Origin: Rhodospirillaceae bacterium
GTDB lineage: Bacteria; Pseudomonadota; Alphaproteobacteria; Bin65
Reading direction: 5' to 3'
DNA length: 64,000 nucleotides
Assembly (NCBI GenBank): GCA_011523655.1
Contig: WTGH01000024.1
Span: 147,408 to 211,407, forward strand
The notes under the pieces were generated by a model that had not been told where the DNA came from, ran no database searches, and worked only from the letters and a program-made list of their open reading frames with translations. Positions 10,767 to 19,577 of the stretch are shown piece by piece. The position numbers were made by a program, and so were the translations under genes. Within the stretch, counting starts at the first letter, position 1, and each line of letters starts with the position of its first letter.

Positions 10767-10840
10767 GGCGCTCCGGGGCTGGCGGCGGCGGAATTTCCGG
10801 GCCCGCGGGCGCGGCGCTGCCGGCGGGCCGCGGCCGCGCC

Positions 10841-10885
10841 AACAAAAAAGAGCGGGCCGCCGGGCCCACCCTTTGCACCGGGCCC
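10841..10885 (-). promoter_or_regulatory. Candidate transcription attenuator in the rimP leader
   Basis: On the minus strand, about 75 bases before the rimP start, GGGCC and GGCCC (10854-10867) form a hairpin followed by a run of six T (10841-10852), which is a rho-independent terminator shape. An upstream GGGCCC at 10880-10885 could pair with the first arm instead and block the terminator. A terminator inside the leader of this operon suggests premature termination relieved by antitermination. This is my inference from pairing by eye. Confidence 0.5.
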
Positions 10886-11051
10886 CTCAAGGACCCATCG
10901 GGTTTTTGTTCTACCGCGCAATATACGGACTTGCCGCGATCTGGCAAGGCTTTTGCCGCCCGCTTTCCTTTGAACCCGGCCACGTCTTCGGGCAAGAATG
11001 CCGCCGGGACCGGGGCGCCGGGGGCGACGACACGGAAGAAGGTATGGCGGC

Positions 11052-12632
11052 ATGACCGAGGGACGGCTGAAATTCTGGGGCTGGGGCTGGGAAGGCGAGG
11101 GCGCGACGGAGGCGGAGATCGCGCACCTGAAGCGCACCTACGGCGCGGCGCTGGGCATCGACAGTTTTCCGGACGTTCCGCCGCCGCGCGAGAACGAGTT
11201 CAACCTGCCCGCCCCCCGGCTGTCGCCGCCGCCGGCCCTCGACGCGATCTGCGCCGCCGATCCGCACACGCGGCTTGTCCACGCCATGGGCAAGTCGCTG
11301 CCCGATGCCGTGCGCATGTTCGACCGGCAGGCGCCCCACGTTCCCGACATCGTCGCCTTCCCGGAAACCGAAGAGCAGGTGCTGGCGGTCATGGACTGGG
11401 CGGCGGACGCCGGGGCGGCGCTGATCCCGTTCGGCGGCGGCAGTTCGGTGGTCGGCGGCGTCGAGCCGAAGGTCGGCGACGGTTACAAGGCGGCGATCAC
11501 GCTCTCGACCGTGCGCATGGCCGGCGTGGCCGAGATCGACCGGACGTCCCGCGCCGCGCGCATCCTGGGCGGCACGCGGGTGCCGGATCTGGAGGCGGCG
11601 CTGAAGCCCCACGGGCTCACCCTGCGCCATTTCCCGCAGAGCTTCCCGATGGCGACGGTCGGCGGCATGATCGCAACCCGCTCCGGCGGCCATTTCGCCA
11701 TGCTCTACACCCATATCGACGATTTCGTCGAATCGCTGCGCACGGTGACGCCGGCCGGCGCCATGGAAAGCCGCCGCCTGCCGGGCAGCGGCGCGGGGCC
11801 GAGCCCGGACCGCTTCGTCATCGGCTCGGAAGGCTCGGTCGGCGTCATCACCGAAGCCTGGCTGCGGCTGCAGGACAAGCCGGTCCATCGCGCCAACGCT
11901 GCGGCGACCTTCGACGATTTTCACGCGGCGGCCGAAGCCGTGCGGTCAGTCGCGCAGTCCGGCCTGAACCCGGCCAACTGCCGCCTGGTCGACGGCGAGG
12001 AATGCCGGATCAACGGGGTGAGCGACGACGGCCGGCACCTGCTCGTGCTGGGCTTCGAATCGGCCCACGCCGATGTCGCCCCGGCGATGGCGCGGGCAAG
12101 GGAACTGGTGCAGGATCACGGCGGGCAGGTTGGCGGCAGCGGCCCCGCCGAGGGCGCGGTCGGCCGCTGGCGCACCGCCTTCATCCGCATGCCCTATTTC
12201 CGCGAGGTCATCACGCCCTGGGGGGTGCTGAACGACACCTTCGAGACCAGCATCACCTGGGACCGGTTCCCCGACTTCCACCGCAACGTGACGGCGGCGA
12301 CGCAGCGGGCGATCCGCGCGGCGACCGGGCGGGACGGCGTCGTCACCTGCCGCTTCACCCATGTCTATCCCGACGGGCCGGCGCCCTATTTCACCCTGCA
12401 CTGCAAGGGCGACCGGGCGCGCATGATGGAGCAGTGGACCGTCATCAAACAGGCGGCGTCGGACGCGGTGATCGACAATGGCGGCACCATCACCCACCAC
12501 CACGCCGTCGGCCGCGACCACCAGCCCTGGTACGAGCGCCAGCGGCCGGACCTGTTCGGCGCGGCCTACGGCGCCGCCAAGCAGGCGCTCGATCCGGCCG
12601 GCATCATGAACCCCGGCGTGATCGTCGGCTGA
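11052..12632 (+). CDS. FAD-binding oxidase, alkyldihydroxyacetonephosphate-synthase-like
   Basis: Flavoprotein of the FAD_binding_4 / vanillyl-alcohol-oxidase superfamily, closest in motif pattern to AGPS, the ether-lipid enzyme that exchanges an acyl for an alkyl chain. The start at MTEGRLKFWGWGWEGEG resembles the AGPS entry LKWNGWG. The FAD domain has PDIVAFPETEEQVLAVMDWA and the phosphate-binding IPFGGGSSVVGG near residue 130, then FPMATVGGMIATRSGGH. The C-terminal half contains the His-rich HHHAVGRDH and ends DPAGIMNPG. The length of about 526 residues fits. Whether it makes ether lipids is not shown; it could be a D-lactate/glycolate-oxidase-like enzyme. The ATG at 11052 is preferred over an upstream in-frame start because it matches the family N-terminus. 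Confidence 0.8.
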   Translation: MTEGRLKFWGWGWEGEGATEAEIAHLKRTYGAALGIDSFPDVPPPRENEFNLPAPRLSPPPALDAICAADPHTRLVHAMGKSLPDAVRMFDRQAPHVPDIVAFPETEEQVLAVMDWAADAGAALIPFGGGSSVVGGVEPKVGDGYKAAITLSTVRMAGVAEIDRTSRAARILGGTRVPDLEAALKPHGLTLRHFPQSFPMATVGGMIATRSGGHFAMLYTHIDDFVESLRTVTPAGAMESRRLPGSGAGPSPDRFVIGSEGSVGVITEAWLRLQDKPVHRANAAATFDDFHAAAEAVRSVAQSGLNPANCRLVDGEECRINGVSDDGRHLLVLGFESAHADVAPAMARARELVQDHGGQVGGSGPAEGAVGRWRTAFIRMPYFREVITPWGVLNDTFETSITWDRFPDFHRNVTAATQRAIRAATGRDGVVTCRFTHVYPDGPAPYFTLHCKGDRARMMEQWTVIKQAASDAVIDNGGTITHHHAVGRDHQPWYERQRPDLFGAAYGAAKQALDPAGIMNPGVIVG

Positions 12633-12672
12633 AGACGCCGCGGGCGGGCGGACGGACGGAGGAACCGGGCCG

Positions 12673-13347
12673 ATGTGCGGCCGCTATTCCCTGACCGATC
12701 CGGACGAGGCGATCCGCCGGTTGTTCGGCTATGACGGCCCGGCGCTGAACTGGCCGCCGATGTACAATGTGGCGCCGACGGTGGAAGTCCCGGCGGTCGT
12801 CAGGGGCTCCGGCGACAGGCCGCGCGCGCTGGTCAAGGCGCGCTGGGGGCTGATCCCGCCCTGGGCGAAGGACATGAAGATCGGCGCCAGGCTCGTTCAG
12901 GCGCGGGCCGAGACGATTGCCGAAAAGCCGAGTTTCCGCAGCGCGTGGCAGCGCCGCCGCTGCCTGATCGCCGCCGACGGCTTCTACGAATGGCAGACGG
13001 ACGGCGCGGCGAAAATCCCCTATCGCGTGTCCTACGAGGACGGCCGGCCCTTCGCCTTCGCCGGCCTGTGGGAGCGCTGGGACGGACCGGACGGGCCGGT
13101 GCGCTCCTGCACCGTAATCACGACGGCGGCGAACGCCGTGCTGGCGCCGATCCACCACCGGATGCCGGTCATTATCGATCCGCCGGATTTCGCGCGCTGG
13201 CTGGGTCTCGAACCGGCGGCGGAAGACGCCCTGCACGCCCTGCTGGCACCGCGCGAGATCGCGGGTTTCCGCCCCTACCGGGTCAGCGACCGGGTCAACA
13301 AGGTGCAGAACAACGATCCGGACGTGCTGGCGCCGCTGGCGGCCTGA
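12673..13347 (+). CDS. yedK: SOS response-associated peptidase (SRAP/YedK family)
   Basis: YedK/HMCES proteins form a covalent thiazolidine crosslink with abasic sites in single-stranded DNA and thereby protect the genome. The protein begins MCGRYS, so Cys2 becomes the reactive N-terminal residue once Met is removed. Further family motifs are YNVAPT, RWGLIPPWAKD, NARAE-equivalent QARAETIAEKPSF, RRCLIAADGFYEWQ and HHRMPVII. The length of 224 residues is typical. It follows the FAD oxidase by 40 bases and could be co-transcribed. Confidence 0.92.
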   Translation: MCGRYSLTDPDEAIRRLFGYDGPALNWPPMYNVAPTVEVPAVVRGSGDRPRALVKARWGLIPPWAKDMKIGARLVQARAETIAEKPSFRSAWQRRRCLIAADGFYEWQTDGAAKIPYRVSYEDGRPFAFAGLWERWDGPDGPVRSCTVITTAANAVLAPIHHRMPVIIDPPDFARWLGLEPAAEDALHALLAPREIAGFRPYRVSDRVNKVQNNDPDVLAPLAA

Positions 13348-13486
13348 CGCGTCCTGCCCCGGCAGCAGCATTCCGGCGCGATGTGGCGCAGCGTAAACGC
13401 ACCGTCTTTCCGATCCGGGCGGCAATGCCCAGATTTTCGGGCAGCGCGCCCGGCGCCTCCCGTCTTACCCGGCGAAAGCGAACGGC

Positions 13487-14101
13487 ATGTCGAAAACTGC
13501 ACTACAGGCGCTGCTGATCGCCCTGATTGCCGCCGTTGCGGTTGCGGCGGGAGTCTATCTGTGGCGCGCCGGCGACGACGCGAAGCATACGGCCGAAACG
13601 CGCAGCACGGGCAAGGCCCTGATCGGCGGCCCGTTCGCGCTGGTCGATCACACCGGAACGACCCGGACGGAAAAAGACCTGCTCGGCAGGTTCGCCGTGG
13701 TCAATTTCGGCTTCACCAACTGCCCGGACGTCTGCCCGACGACGTTGCAGACGATTTCGGACGCGCTGGAGATGCTCGGCCCGGCGGCGCAGCGCATCCG
13801 GCCGGTCTTCGTCAGCGTCGATCCGGATCGCGATACGCCCGAACGCCTCAAGACCTACCGCGAAGCCTTCGACCAGCGCATCCTGATGCTGACCGGCAGC
13901 GAGGCGGCGGTCGCCCGGGCCGCCAAGGCGTACAAGGTCGGTTACAACCGGATGAAACCGGCCGAAGACGGCAGCTACATGGTGAACCACACCGCGCTGA
14001 TCTACCTGATGGGCCCGGACGGCGGCTACATCACCCATTTCCCCTTCCGCATCGCACCGGAGAAGCTGGCCCAGTCGTTGAAGAAGTGGGTGGACGGCTG
14101 A
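13487..14101 (+). CDS. SCO1/SenC-type copper chaperone
   Basis: Membrane-anchored thioredoxin-fold protein that delivers copper to the CuA site of cytochrome c oxidase. The 204-residue sequence has one N-terminal membrane segment (residues about 5-25) and then a soluble domain with the copper ligands FTNCPDVCPTT (Cys79 and Cys83) and a distal His in YMVNHTALIYLM. FVSVDPDRDTPERLK is a further family motif. No cytochrome oxidase genes are in the window, so its partner is encoded elsewhere. Confidence 0.92.
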   Translation: MSKTALQALLIALIAAVAVAAGVYLWRAGDDAKHTAETRSTGKALIGGPFALVDHTGTTRTEKDLLGRFAVVNFGFTNCPDVCPTTLQTISDALEMLGPAAQRIRPVFVSVDPDRDTPERLKTYREAFDQRILMLTGSEAAVARAAKAYKVGYNRMKPAEDGSYMVNHTALIYLMGPDGGYITHFPFRIAPEKLAQSLKKWVDG

Positions 14102-14168
14102 CGCTTTCGAGAACGGTCGGAACCCGCCTCGCCTTGCCCTCCCGCCGCCGCCGGGCCATGATGCGGGC

Positions 14169-14384
14169 ATGACTTCGCCCGCCGCCCCTGCACTGTCCGA
14201 TCGCGCAGTCCTGCCGCCCCTGTCGCGCCGGCAGGCGGTCCTGTTCGGCGCGGCGCTGGCGGGTGGCGCGCTCGGGGCCGCCTTCGCGACCGAGATCGTC
14301 CAGGCCGCGACCGGCGTGTGGAGCGCCTGGATGGTCCCGGCCTATTTCGAGCTCCTGCTGAGCGGCGTCCCCTTCTGCGGCTGA
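14169..14384 (+). CDS. Small hypothetical membrane protein
   Basis: A 71-residue open frame with an ATG start 67 bases after the SCO-like gene. Residues about 18-45 are hydrophobic, and LSRRQAVLFGAAL resembles a twin-arginine or simple membrane signal. No family was recognised. It is convergent with the MetE-like gene and only 23 bases from its end. It could be spurious. Confidence 0.4.
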   Translation: MTSPAAPALSDRAVLPPLSRRQAVLFGAALAGGALGAAFATEIVQAATGVWSAWMVPAYFELLLSGVPFCG

Positions 14385-14407
14385 CGCCGGCAGCGGATCG
14401 GCAAGCG

Positions 14408-15442
14408 CTACAGGCCGGGCCGCGCCCGCGCTGCGCCGGCGGTCATGGCGGCCAGCTTCCGTTTCGCGATATAGCGCGGCAGGGCCGAGAAGCCGCAGTC
14501 GGCGGTGATCCACAGCGCCCCGGCGGGAATGTGCTCCAGGCACAGCTCGATCCGCCGGGCGACGGTGTCCGCGTCCTCGACCAGGAAGTTCTTCACGTCG
14601 ACAACGCCCGCCGCGATCGTGAACCGGGCCGCCAGATCCGCCATCAGCTCCAGTTCCGCCATTTCCCGGTTGGCGAACTCGAACATCAGGATATCGCAGG
14701 GCAGCGCCCGGATCGCGTCCATCATCGGCCCGATCCGGCGGTCGGCGAACGGCCGGCCCGCGTTGTTGCCGAAGCAGACATGGACCGCGGTCCGCGCCGC
14801 GACGCCTTCCAGGCAGCGGCCGATGACCTCTGCGCCCTCCGTGAAGGAGAGACCGTGCGGCGCCCGGGGCAGGCCCGGCTCGTCGACCTGGACCAGATCG
14901 ACGCCGGCGTGGGCGAGCGCCACCAGTTCGGTCCGGACGATGGCGACCAGCCGGTCGAGAACGCCATCCCGGTCGCCGCCGTTCAACTCGATCGCCTGAA
15001 GAAAGGTCAGCGGGCCGGGAACGGCGACCTTGAGCGGGGTATCCGGCGCCAGCGTCTTGAGCAGCGCGAATTCCTCGACCGCGCCCAGCCCCTCCGGCGC
15101 ATCGATCCCGCCGGCGGGGGTGAAATGCGGTGCCATGTCGTAGCCGGCAATGCCGAGGCGCCGGCGCGGCGCCACGCGGTCGAGGCCGCTCAGCCGGTCG
15201 AACATCTCGTAGACGAAGCGCTGGCGCCGCAATTCGCCGTCGCCGATAATGTCGACGCCGGCGTCGCGCTGGTCGGCCACGACGATCCGCGTCGCGTCCT
15301 CGAACAGTTCCTCGACGTCGTGGGCGCCCCATTCGCCCTTTCGCGCGGCGCGCCAGGAGGCGATAAACCAGCCGGGCGCCGCCATCGACCCGACGCCCAT
15401 CGTCGGCAGCGGCGGCAGCGCGGGAAACGGAATGTCGGCCAT
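14408..15442 (-). CDS. Cobalamin-independent methionine synthase-like protein (MetE C-terminal domain)
   Basis: A single UROD/MetE-like TIM barrel of 344 residues, about half the size of full MetE because the N-terminal domain is absent. Visible motifs are GDGELRRQRFVYEMFDRLSG, KVAVPGPLTFLQAI, VDLVQVDEPGLPRAP, AVHVCFGNN and ITADCGFSALPRYIAKRKL. The zinc ligands His, Cys and Cys appear in HVCFGN and ADCGF. Such short forms either use B12 or methylated precursors as methyl donor or handle other thiols; the substrate is unknown. The ATG at 15442 is chosen because the frame continues upstream without homology and would run into the divergent gene. Confidence 0.85.
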   Translation of the reverse strand: MADIPFPALPPLPTMGVGSMAAPGWFIASWRAARKGEWGAHDVEELFEDATRIVVADQRDAGVDIIGDGELRRQRFVYEMFDRLSGLDRVAPRRRLGIAGYDMAPHFTPAGGIDAPEGLGAVEEFALLKTLAPDTPLKVAVPGPLTFLQAIELNGGDRDGVLDRLVAIVRTELVALAHAGVDLVQVDEPGLPRAPHGLSFTEGAEVIGRCLEGVAARTAVHVCFGNNAGRPFADRRIGPMMDAIRALPCDILMFEFANREMAELELMADLAARFTIAAGVVDVKNFLVEDADTVARRIELCLEHIPAGALWITADCGFSALPRYIAKRKLAAMTAGAARARPGL

Positions 15443-15565
15443 GCGGATCGTCCTCTCGACGGAACGGCCCGACTGTCGCAACGTGCAGCGCCGGAGGCAA
15501 TGGCCTTCGCCGCGCCGCCGCCGCGCGATAGAGTCCGTGCGGGAAAAGGGGAAACGCGACCCGAG

Positions 15566-16435
15566 ATGAGCCGGCAAGCTGCAGTCGATACCTTCTTTCA
15601 TGAGCCGACCTACACCGCGACCCACGTCGTCTGGTGCCCGGATACCGGCAAGGCCGCCATCATCGATTCGGTGCGCGACTTCTGCCACCGCTCCGGCCGG
15701 CTGACGACCGAGGCCGCACAGGAGATCGCCGATTTCGTCCGGGACCGGGATCTCGCGGTCGAGCGCATTCTGGAGACCCACGCCCATGCCGATCACCTCA
15801 GCGCCGCGCCGTGGCTGAAGGCGGCGCTGGGCGGCCGGATCGGCATCGGCGCCGGCATCGTCGAGGTCCAGCGCGCCTTCGCTGACGTGTTCAACAGCGG
15901 GCCGGATTTCGGGCCCGACGGTTCGCAGTTCGACGATCTGTTCGGCGACGGCGACCGGTTCGCGCTCGGCGGGCTGGCCGTCGAGGTGCTGCACACGCCC
16001 GGGCATACGCCGGCCTGCGTCAGCTATGTGATCGGCGATGCCGCGTTCGTCGGCGATACCATCTTCATGCCGGATTACGGCAGCGCCCGCTGCGACTTCC
16101 CCGGCGGCGATGCGCGCACCCTGTACCGCTCCGTGCAGCGCCTGTTCGCCCTGCCCGACGACACCAGGGTCTTCCTGTGCCACGACTACAAGGCGCCGGG
16201 GCGGGACGCGTTCGCCTGGCAGACCACCATCGGCGAGCAGAGACGCCGCAACATCCACATCCACGAAGGGATCGACGAGGCCGGCTTCGTTGCAATGCGC
16301 ACCGGCCGGGACAGAACGCTGGATATGCCGTTGCTGATCATCCCTTCGATCCAGGTCAACATGCGCGCCGGTCACATGCCGCCGGCCGAAGACAATGGCG
16401 CGGTCTATCTGAAAGTGCCGCTGAACCGTCTGTAG
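15566..16435 (+). CDS. MBL-fold hydrolase, persulfide dioxygenase-like
   Basis: Metallo-beta-lactamase-fold protein of the ETHE1/Blh type, which oxidises glutathione persulfide to sulfite with one Fe(II). The metal motif THAHADHLSA is present, followed by the second His in HTPGHTPACVSYV, the bridging Asp in FVGDTIF and the last His in FLCHDYK. PDYGSARCDFPGGDARTLY is a hallmark of bacterial persulfide dioxygenases. The 289-residue length fits. The ATG at 15566 follows a purine-rich stretch. It is divergent from the MetE-like gene, 123 bases apart. Confidence 0.85.
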   Translation: MSRQAAVDTFFHEPTYTATHVVWCPDTGKAAIIDSVRDFCHRSGRLTTEAAQEIADFVRDRDLAVERILETHAHADHLSAAPWLKAALGGRIGIGAGIVEVQRAFADVFNSGPDFGPDGSQFDDLFGDGDRFALGGLAVEVLHTPGHTPACVSYVIGDAAFVGDTIFMPDYGSARCDFPGGDARTLYRSVQRLFALPDDTRVFLCHDYKAPGRDAFAWQTTIGEQRRRNIHIHEGIDEAGFVAMRTGRDRTLDMPLLIIPSIQVNMRAGHMPPAEDNGAVYLKVPLNRL

Positions 16436-16481
16436 GCCGCGGCGCCGGCCCGCGGACAGGCATCGACAACCCGATCGGATA

Positions 16482-17747
16482 ATGGCGCGAACCCCACCGG
16501 CAGCCCTCGACGTCAGGGAACAGCCCTATGGCTGGGTCATGGTCGCGGTCACCTTCCTGTTGTCGGTCCTGACCTTCGGCGGCCTGCCGGCGGTGGCCGT
16601 GTTCATCAAGCCGCTGACCCTGGAGTTCGGCTGGACCCGGGGCGAGACGTCCCTGGGCTACACCGCCATCGCGGTCTCGGCGGCCGTGGCCGGGCTGGGC
16701 TTCGGGATATTGGCCGACCGGTTCGGCACCCGCGCCATCGCCGCGGTCGCCGTCGTCGGCATGGGCGCCGCCTACCTGCTGCAGTCCGGCCAGTCGACGC
16801 TCACCGAATATTACCTCGCCCATATCCTGTTCGGCGCGACCGGCCTTGCCGTGGTCAGCGGCCCGATGCTGATCGGCATCGGCTACTGGTTCGGCCGCAA
16901 CAAGGGCCTGGCCATCGGCATCGTCGCGTGCGGCGGCGGCGTCGGGCAGGGCCTCATGCCGATCGTCGATCACTGGCTCATCGAGTCCGGAGGCTGGCGC
17001 GACGCGCTGTTCAGCCTCGGGCTGATCTATCTCGCGCTCGGAATTCCCCTCGCGCTGATGGTGCGCGACGCGCCGGTCCGCCTGGCGGCGCGGCGGGCTG
17101 CCGCCGGCGACGCGGACGGCGCCCTGACCCGGAGCCAGACCGGCCTGCCGGCGAACGAAGTCATTGCCTGGCTCTCGGTCGCGGTCTTCCTGTGCTGCAC
17201 CTGCATGTCGGTGCTGATCGTGCATCTCGTGCCGTTGCTGACCGACCGCGGCGTGGATGCCTCGACGGCGGTTCAGATTCTGTCGGTCCTGATGCTGGCC
17301 GGGGCCGGGGGCCGGCTGGTCGGCGGCACCGTTGCGGACAGGCTCGGCGTCCTGCCGACTTATTTCGCCATGTCGGTGGGGCAGACGGCCGTGATCTACT
17401 GGTTCGTCGTGGTCGACAGCATGGCGCTGATCTGGCTGCTGGCGATCCTGTTCGGCCTGTTTTTCGCCGGCGTGATGGTGTCGTTCATCACCTGCTGCCG
17501 CGAGTTCATCCCGCCGCGCATCGGCGGCCGGGGCATGGCGGTCGTCGGGCTGCTCGGCTGGGGCGGCATGGGCTTCGGCAGCTTCATCGGCGGCGCCGGT
17601 TTCGACTGGACCGGCGACTACCGTCTGGCCTTCGCCCTGGCGGTCGCGGCGGGCGTCGCCAACCTGGTCGTGCTCGTTTTCTTCGCCGGCCGGATCAAGG
17701 GCGGCGGCGGCATGAAGCTGTGGCTGCCCCACCGCGCGGCGGCGTGA
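16482..17747 (+). CDS. MFS transporter
   Basis: A 421-residue integral membrane protein with about 12 hydrophobic helices. The loop 2-3 motif appears as GFGILADRFGTRAIA, and the second half carries GGRLVGGTVADRLG. The family resembles oxalate/formate- or monocarboxylate-type carriers (the YhhS/OFA-like region GWTRGETSLGYT), but the substrate cannot be told. It starts 46 bases after the persulfide-dioxygenase-like gene and may share its transcript. It converges with the LLM oxidoreductase 9 bases downstream. Confidence 0.85.
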   Translation: MARTPPAALDVREQPYGWVMVAVTFLLSVLTFGGLPAVAVFIKPLTLEFGWTRGETSLGYTAIAVSAAVAGLGFGILADRFGTRAIAAVAVVGMGAAYLLQSGQSTLTEYYLAHILFGATGLAVVSGPMLIGIGYWFGRNKGLAIGIVACGGGVGQGLMPIVDHWLIESGGWRDALFSLGLIYLALGIPLALMVRDAPVRLAARRAAAGDADGALTRSQTGLPANEVIAWLSVAVFLCCTCMSVLIVHLVPLLTDRGVDASTAVQILSVLMLAGAGGRLVGGTVADRLGVLPTYFAMSVGQTAVIYWFVVVDSMALIWLLAILFGLFFAGVMVSFITCCREFIPPRIGGRGMAVVGLLGWGGMGFGSFIGGAGFDWTGDYRLAFALAVAAGVANLVVLVFFAGRIKGGGGMKLWLPHRAAA

Positions 17748-17756
17748 AGGCGGCTG

Positions 17757-18821
17757 CTACCGGAAGTGCGGCATCACTTCCTTCGAGAACAGGCGCATCG
17801 AGGCCAGCGCATCCTCGTAGGATATCGTGTTGAAATTGACCTGCAGGGACGCGATTTCGAAGCCGCCGGTAAAGTCCCGGTAATCCGCGATCCGCTGCCG
17901 GATATCCGCCGGCGTACCGACCCAGGCCGCGCCCTTCTCCACCTGGCTTTCGAACGAATCCTTCGCCAGCCCGGCGATGATCTTGTCGTAGCCCGGATAG
18001 TCCTTCGAGGTCGTGCCGCCGGTCCAGTGGGACGCCGCATCGACCAGGGATTTCAGGTAGTTGTTGAGCGGCTGGCGGGCGATCTCCGCCGCCATGCCGG
18101 CGTCTTCATGGCAGAACATGTGGAAGGCGAGCATGACCTCGCCCCTTCCCGGATGGCCGGCCTCCTGCCAGGCGTCGCGGTAGAGCGCGAGCAGATCCTT
18201 CATCTTGCCGCCGGCCAGCGGGATCGCCATGACCTTGTAGCCCTTCCGCCCGGCGTTGACGAAGCTCTCCGGCGTGGCGAAGGCGGCGATCCAGAAGGGC
18301 GGGCGCGGCTTCTGGGTCGGCCGGGGCAGGGAGGTGACGTTCCGGAAGCTGTGGAACCGCCCGTCGAGGGAAACGTCCTCCTCCTCGAGCAGGCGGCGCA
18401 CCGTCTCCATGCCTTCCTCGAAGCGGGCGCGGCTCTCGTCCAGGCTGACGCCGAAATTCTCGAACTCGTGGGGCAGGAAAGCGCGGGCGAAGCCGCATTC
18501 CATGCGCCCGCCGGTGATCGCGTCCATCATGCCGATCTCGCCGGCGATCTTGAGCGGATGGTTGAAGGCCGGCAGGACCGCGCCGGTGACGAAGCGCGCC
18601 TTCTGCGTGCGCATCGAGGCCGCGGACAGGAACAGGTGCGGGTTGGGCGAATAGCCGCCGTAGGGCAGGAAATAGTGCTCGACCGTGCGCAGGTTGGTGT
18701 AGCCGAGCGCATCCATGTGGTCGACCAGCCGCAGCGCCTCGCCCCAATAGTCGCGCGCCGACAGGATGTCCGGCCCGACGTCCGGGAAAAACTGCAGCCC
18801 GAAATCGATTCTGCCAGTCAT
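17757..18821 (-). CDS. LLM-class flavin-dependent oxidoreductase
   Basis: A luciferase-like monooxygenase of 354 residues with the (beta/alpha)8 fold that uses reduced flavin and O2. Recognisable segments are IDFGLQFFPDVGPD, YTNLRTVEHYFLPYGGYSPNPHLFLS, LPAFNHPLKIAGEIGMMDAITGGRMECGFARAFLPHEFENFGV and PFWIAAFATPESF. The start is the ATG at 18821, where GGGGGAGG lies upstream with good spacing. It is transcribed away from a marR-FAH pair with operator-like sites in between, which suggests oxidation of an aromatic or organic acid controlled by that regulator. The substrate is unknown. Confidence 0.88.
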   Translation of the reverse strand: MTGRIDFGLQFFPDVGPDILSARDYWGEALRLVDHMDALGYTNLRTVEHYFLPYGGYSPNPHLFLSAASMRTQKARFVTGAVLPAFNHPLKIAGEIGMMDAITGGRMECGFARAFLPHEFENFGVSLDESRARFEEGMETVRRLLEEEDVSLDGRFHSFRNVTSLPRPTQKPRPPFWIAAFATPESFVNAGRKGYKVMAIPLAGGKMKDLLALYRDAWQEAGHPGRGEVMLAFHMFCHEDAGMAAEIARQPLNNYLKSLVDAASHWTGGTTSKDYPGYDKIIAGLAKDSFESQVEKGAAWVGTPADIRQRIADYRDFTGGFEIASLQVNFNTISYEDALASMRLFSKEVMPHFR

Positions 18822-18884
18822 GAACGCCTCCCCCCGGCCGGACATCCGCGCCGGCGCCCCCACCATCGTCTTGGCGGATCGATC

Positions 18885-18934
18885 GTCAGTATACAGACGG
18901 GTTATGCGCCGGCAATCGGTTTTATCAGTATACG
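18885..18934. promoter_or_regulatory. Divergent promoter/operator region with paired TCAGTATAC sites
   Basis: TCAGTATAC occurs at 18886-18894 and again at 18925-18933. The first lies in the near-palindrome GTCAGTATACAGAC. Toward the LLM gene there is a -35 TTGCCG (18910-18915) and a -10 TATACT (18888-18893) with 16 bases between, so site 1 covers that -10. Site 2 covers a TATACG that could be the -10 of the marR gene. The arrangement is what a MarR dimer controlling both directions would need. Confidence 0.55.
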
Positions 18935-18963
18935 GAGGAAATCTTCGGGCCTATGATCGACCC

Positions 18964-19575
18964 ATGGAGAAACCGAACCCAACCGGCGACGACCCCGGCG
19001 TGCAGGACCCTGCATCGACGAATACCGCCGGGCCGGATGCCGCCGGGCGGCCCATCGACGGCATTGCCCTGCACGAAACGCCCGGTCACCTGCTGCGCCG
19101 GGCGCAGCAGCGCGCCGTCGACCTGTTCGTCCAGGCGGTCGGCGAGCAGGGGCTGCGGCCGCCGCAATTCGCCCTGCTGCTGGCGGCCTGGCAGAACCCG
19201 GAGGCCAACCAGAGCGAACTGGTCCGCATCACCGGGATCGACCGCAGCACGGCGGCCGACATGATCACGCGCCTCGCCGGCCGCGGCCTGATCCGGCGGG
19301 TTCGCACCGAAGCGGACGGCCGCGCCAACCGGCTGCGCGTCACGGCCGAAGGCGTTGCCGCGCTCGAAGCCGCGGCGGATCGGGTCGCGCGCGCCCAGGA
19401 GAACATCGTCGCGCCCATCCCGGCCGGCCAGCGGGCGCAATTCCTCAAGAACCTGTCCCTGATCGCCGACCTGCCCGATCCGCCGGCCGGATCGCGCCCG
19501 CCCGGATTGCGCCCGGCCGGATCGCGCCCGGCCGGATCGCGCCCGGACAGTGGGACGAACCGCGAAGGAGGCTGA
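18964..19575 (+). CDS. MarR-family transcriptional regulator
   Basis: A 203-residue winged-helix regulator. The MarR domain spans about residues 40-175: LRRAQQRAVDLFVQ, a helix-turn-helix around NQSELVRITGIDRSTAADMITRL, and the wing RRVRTEADGRANRLRVT. The final 25 residues are GSRPA-type repeats from a 15-bp tandem DNA repeat. It lies 2 bases before a fumarylacetoacetate-hydrolase gene and is divergent from the LLM oxidoreductase, so it probably senses an aromatic compound or its breakdown product and represses both sides. Confidence 0.9.
   Translation: MEKPNPTGDDPGVQDPASTNTAGPDAAGRPIDGIALHETPGHLLRRAQQRAVDLFVQAVGEQGLRPPQFALLLAAWQNPEANQSELVRITGIDRSTAADMITRLAGRGLIRRVRTEADGRANRLRVTAEGVAALEAAADRVARAQENIVAPIPAGQRAQFLKNLSLIADLPDPPAGSRPPGLRPAGSRPAGSRPDSGTNREGG
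19489..19548. repeat. 15-bp tandem repeat at the 3' end of marR
   Basis: Four adjacent units of the form GGATCGCGCCCGGCC, with single-base variants. They encode the GSRPA-like tail of the MarR protein. The unit number probably varies by slippage. Confidence 0.8.
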
Positions 19576-19577
19576 CC

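Noticed and set aside
11946..12521. Minus-strand frame inside the FAD oxidase gene
   Set aside because: It is antisense to a continuous flavoprotein reading frame with clear FAD-binding motifs.
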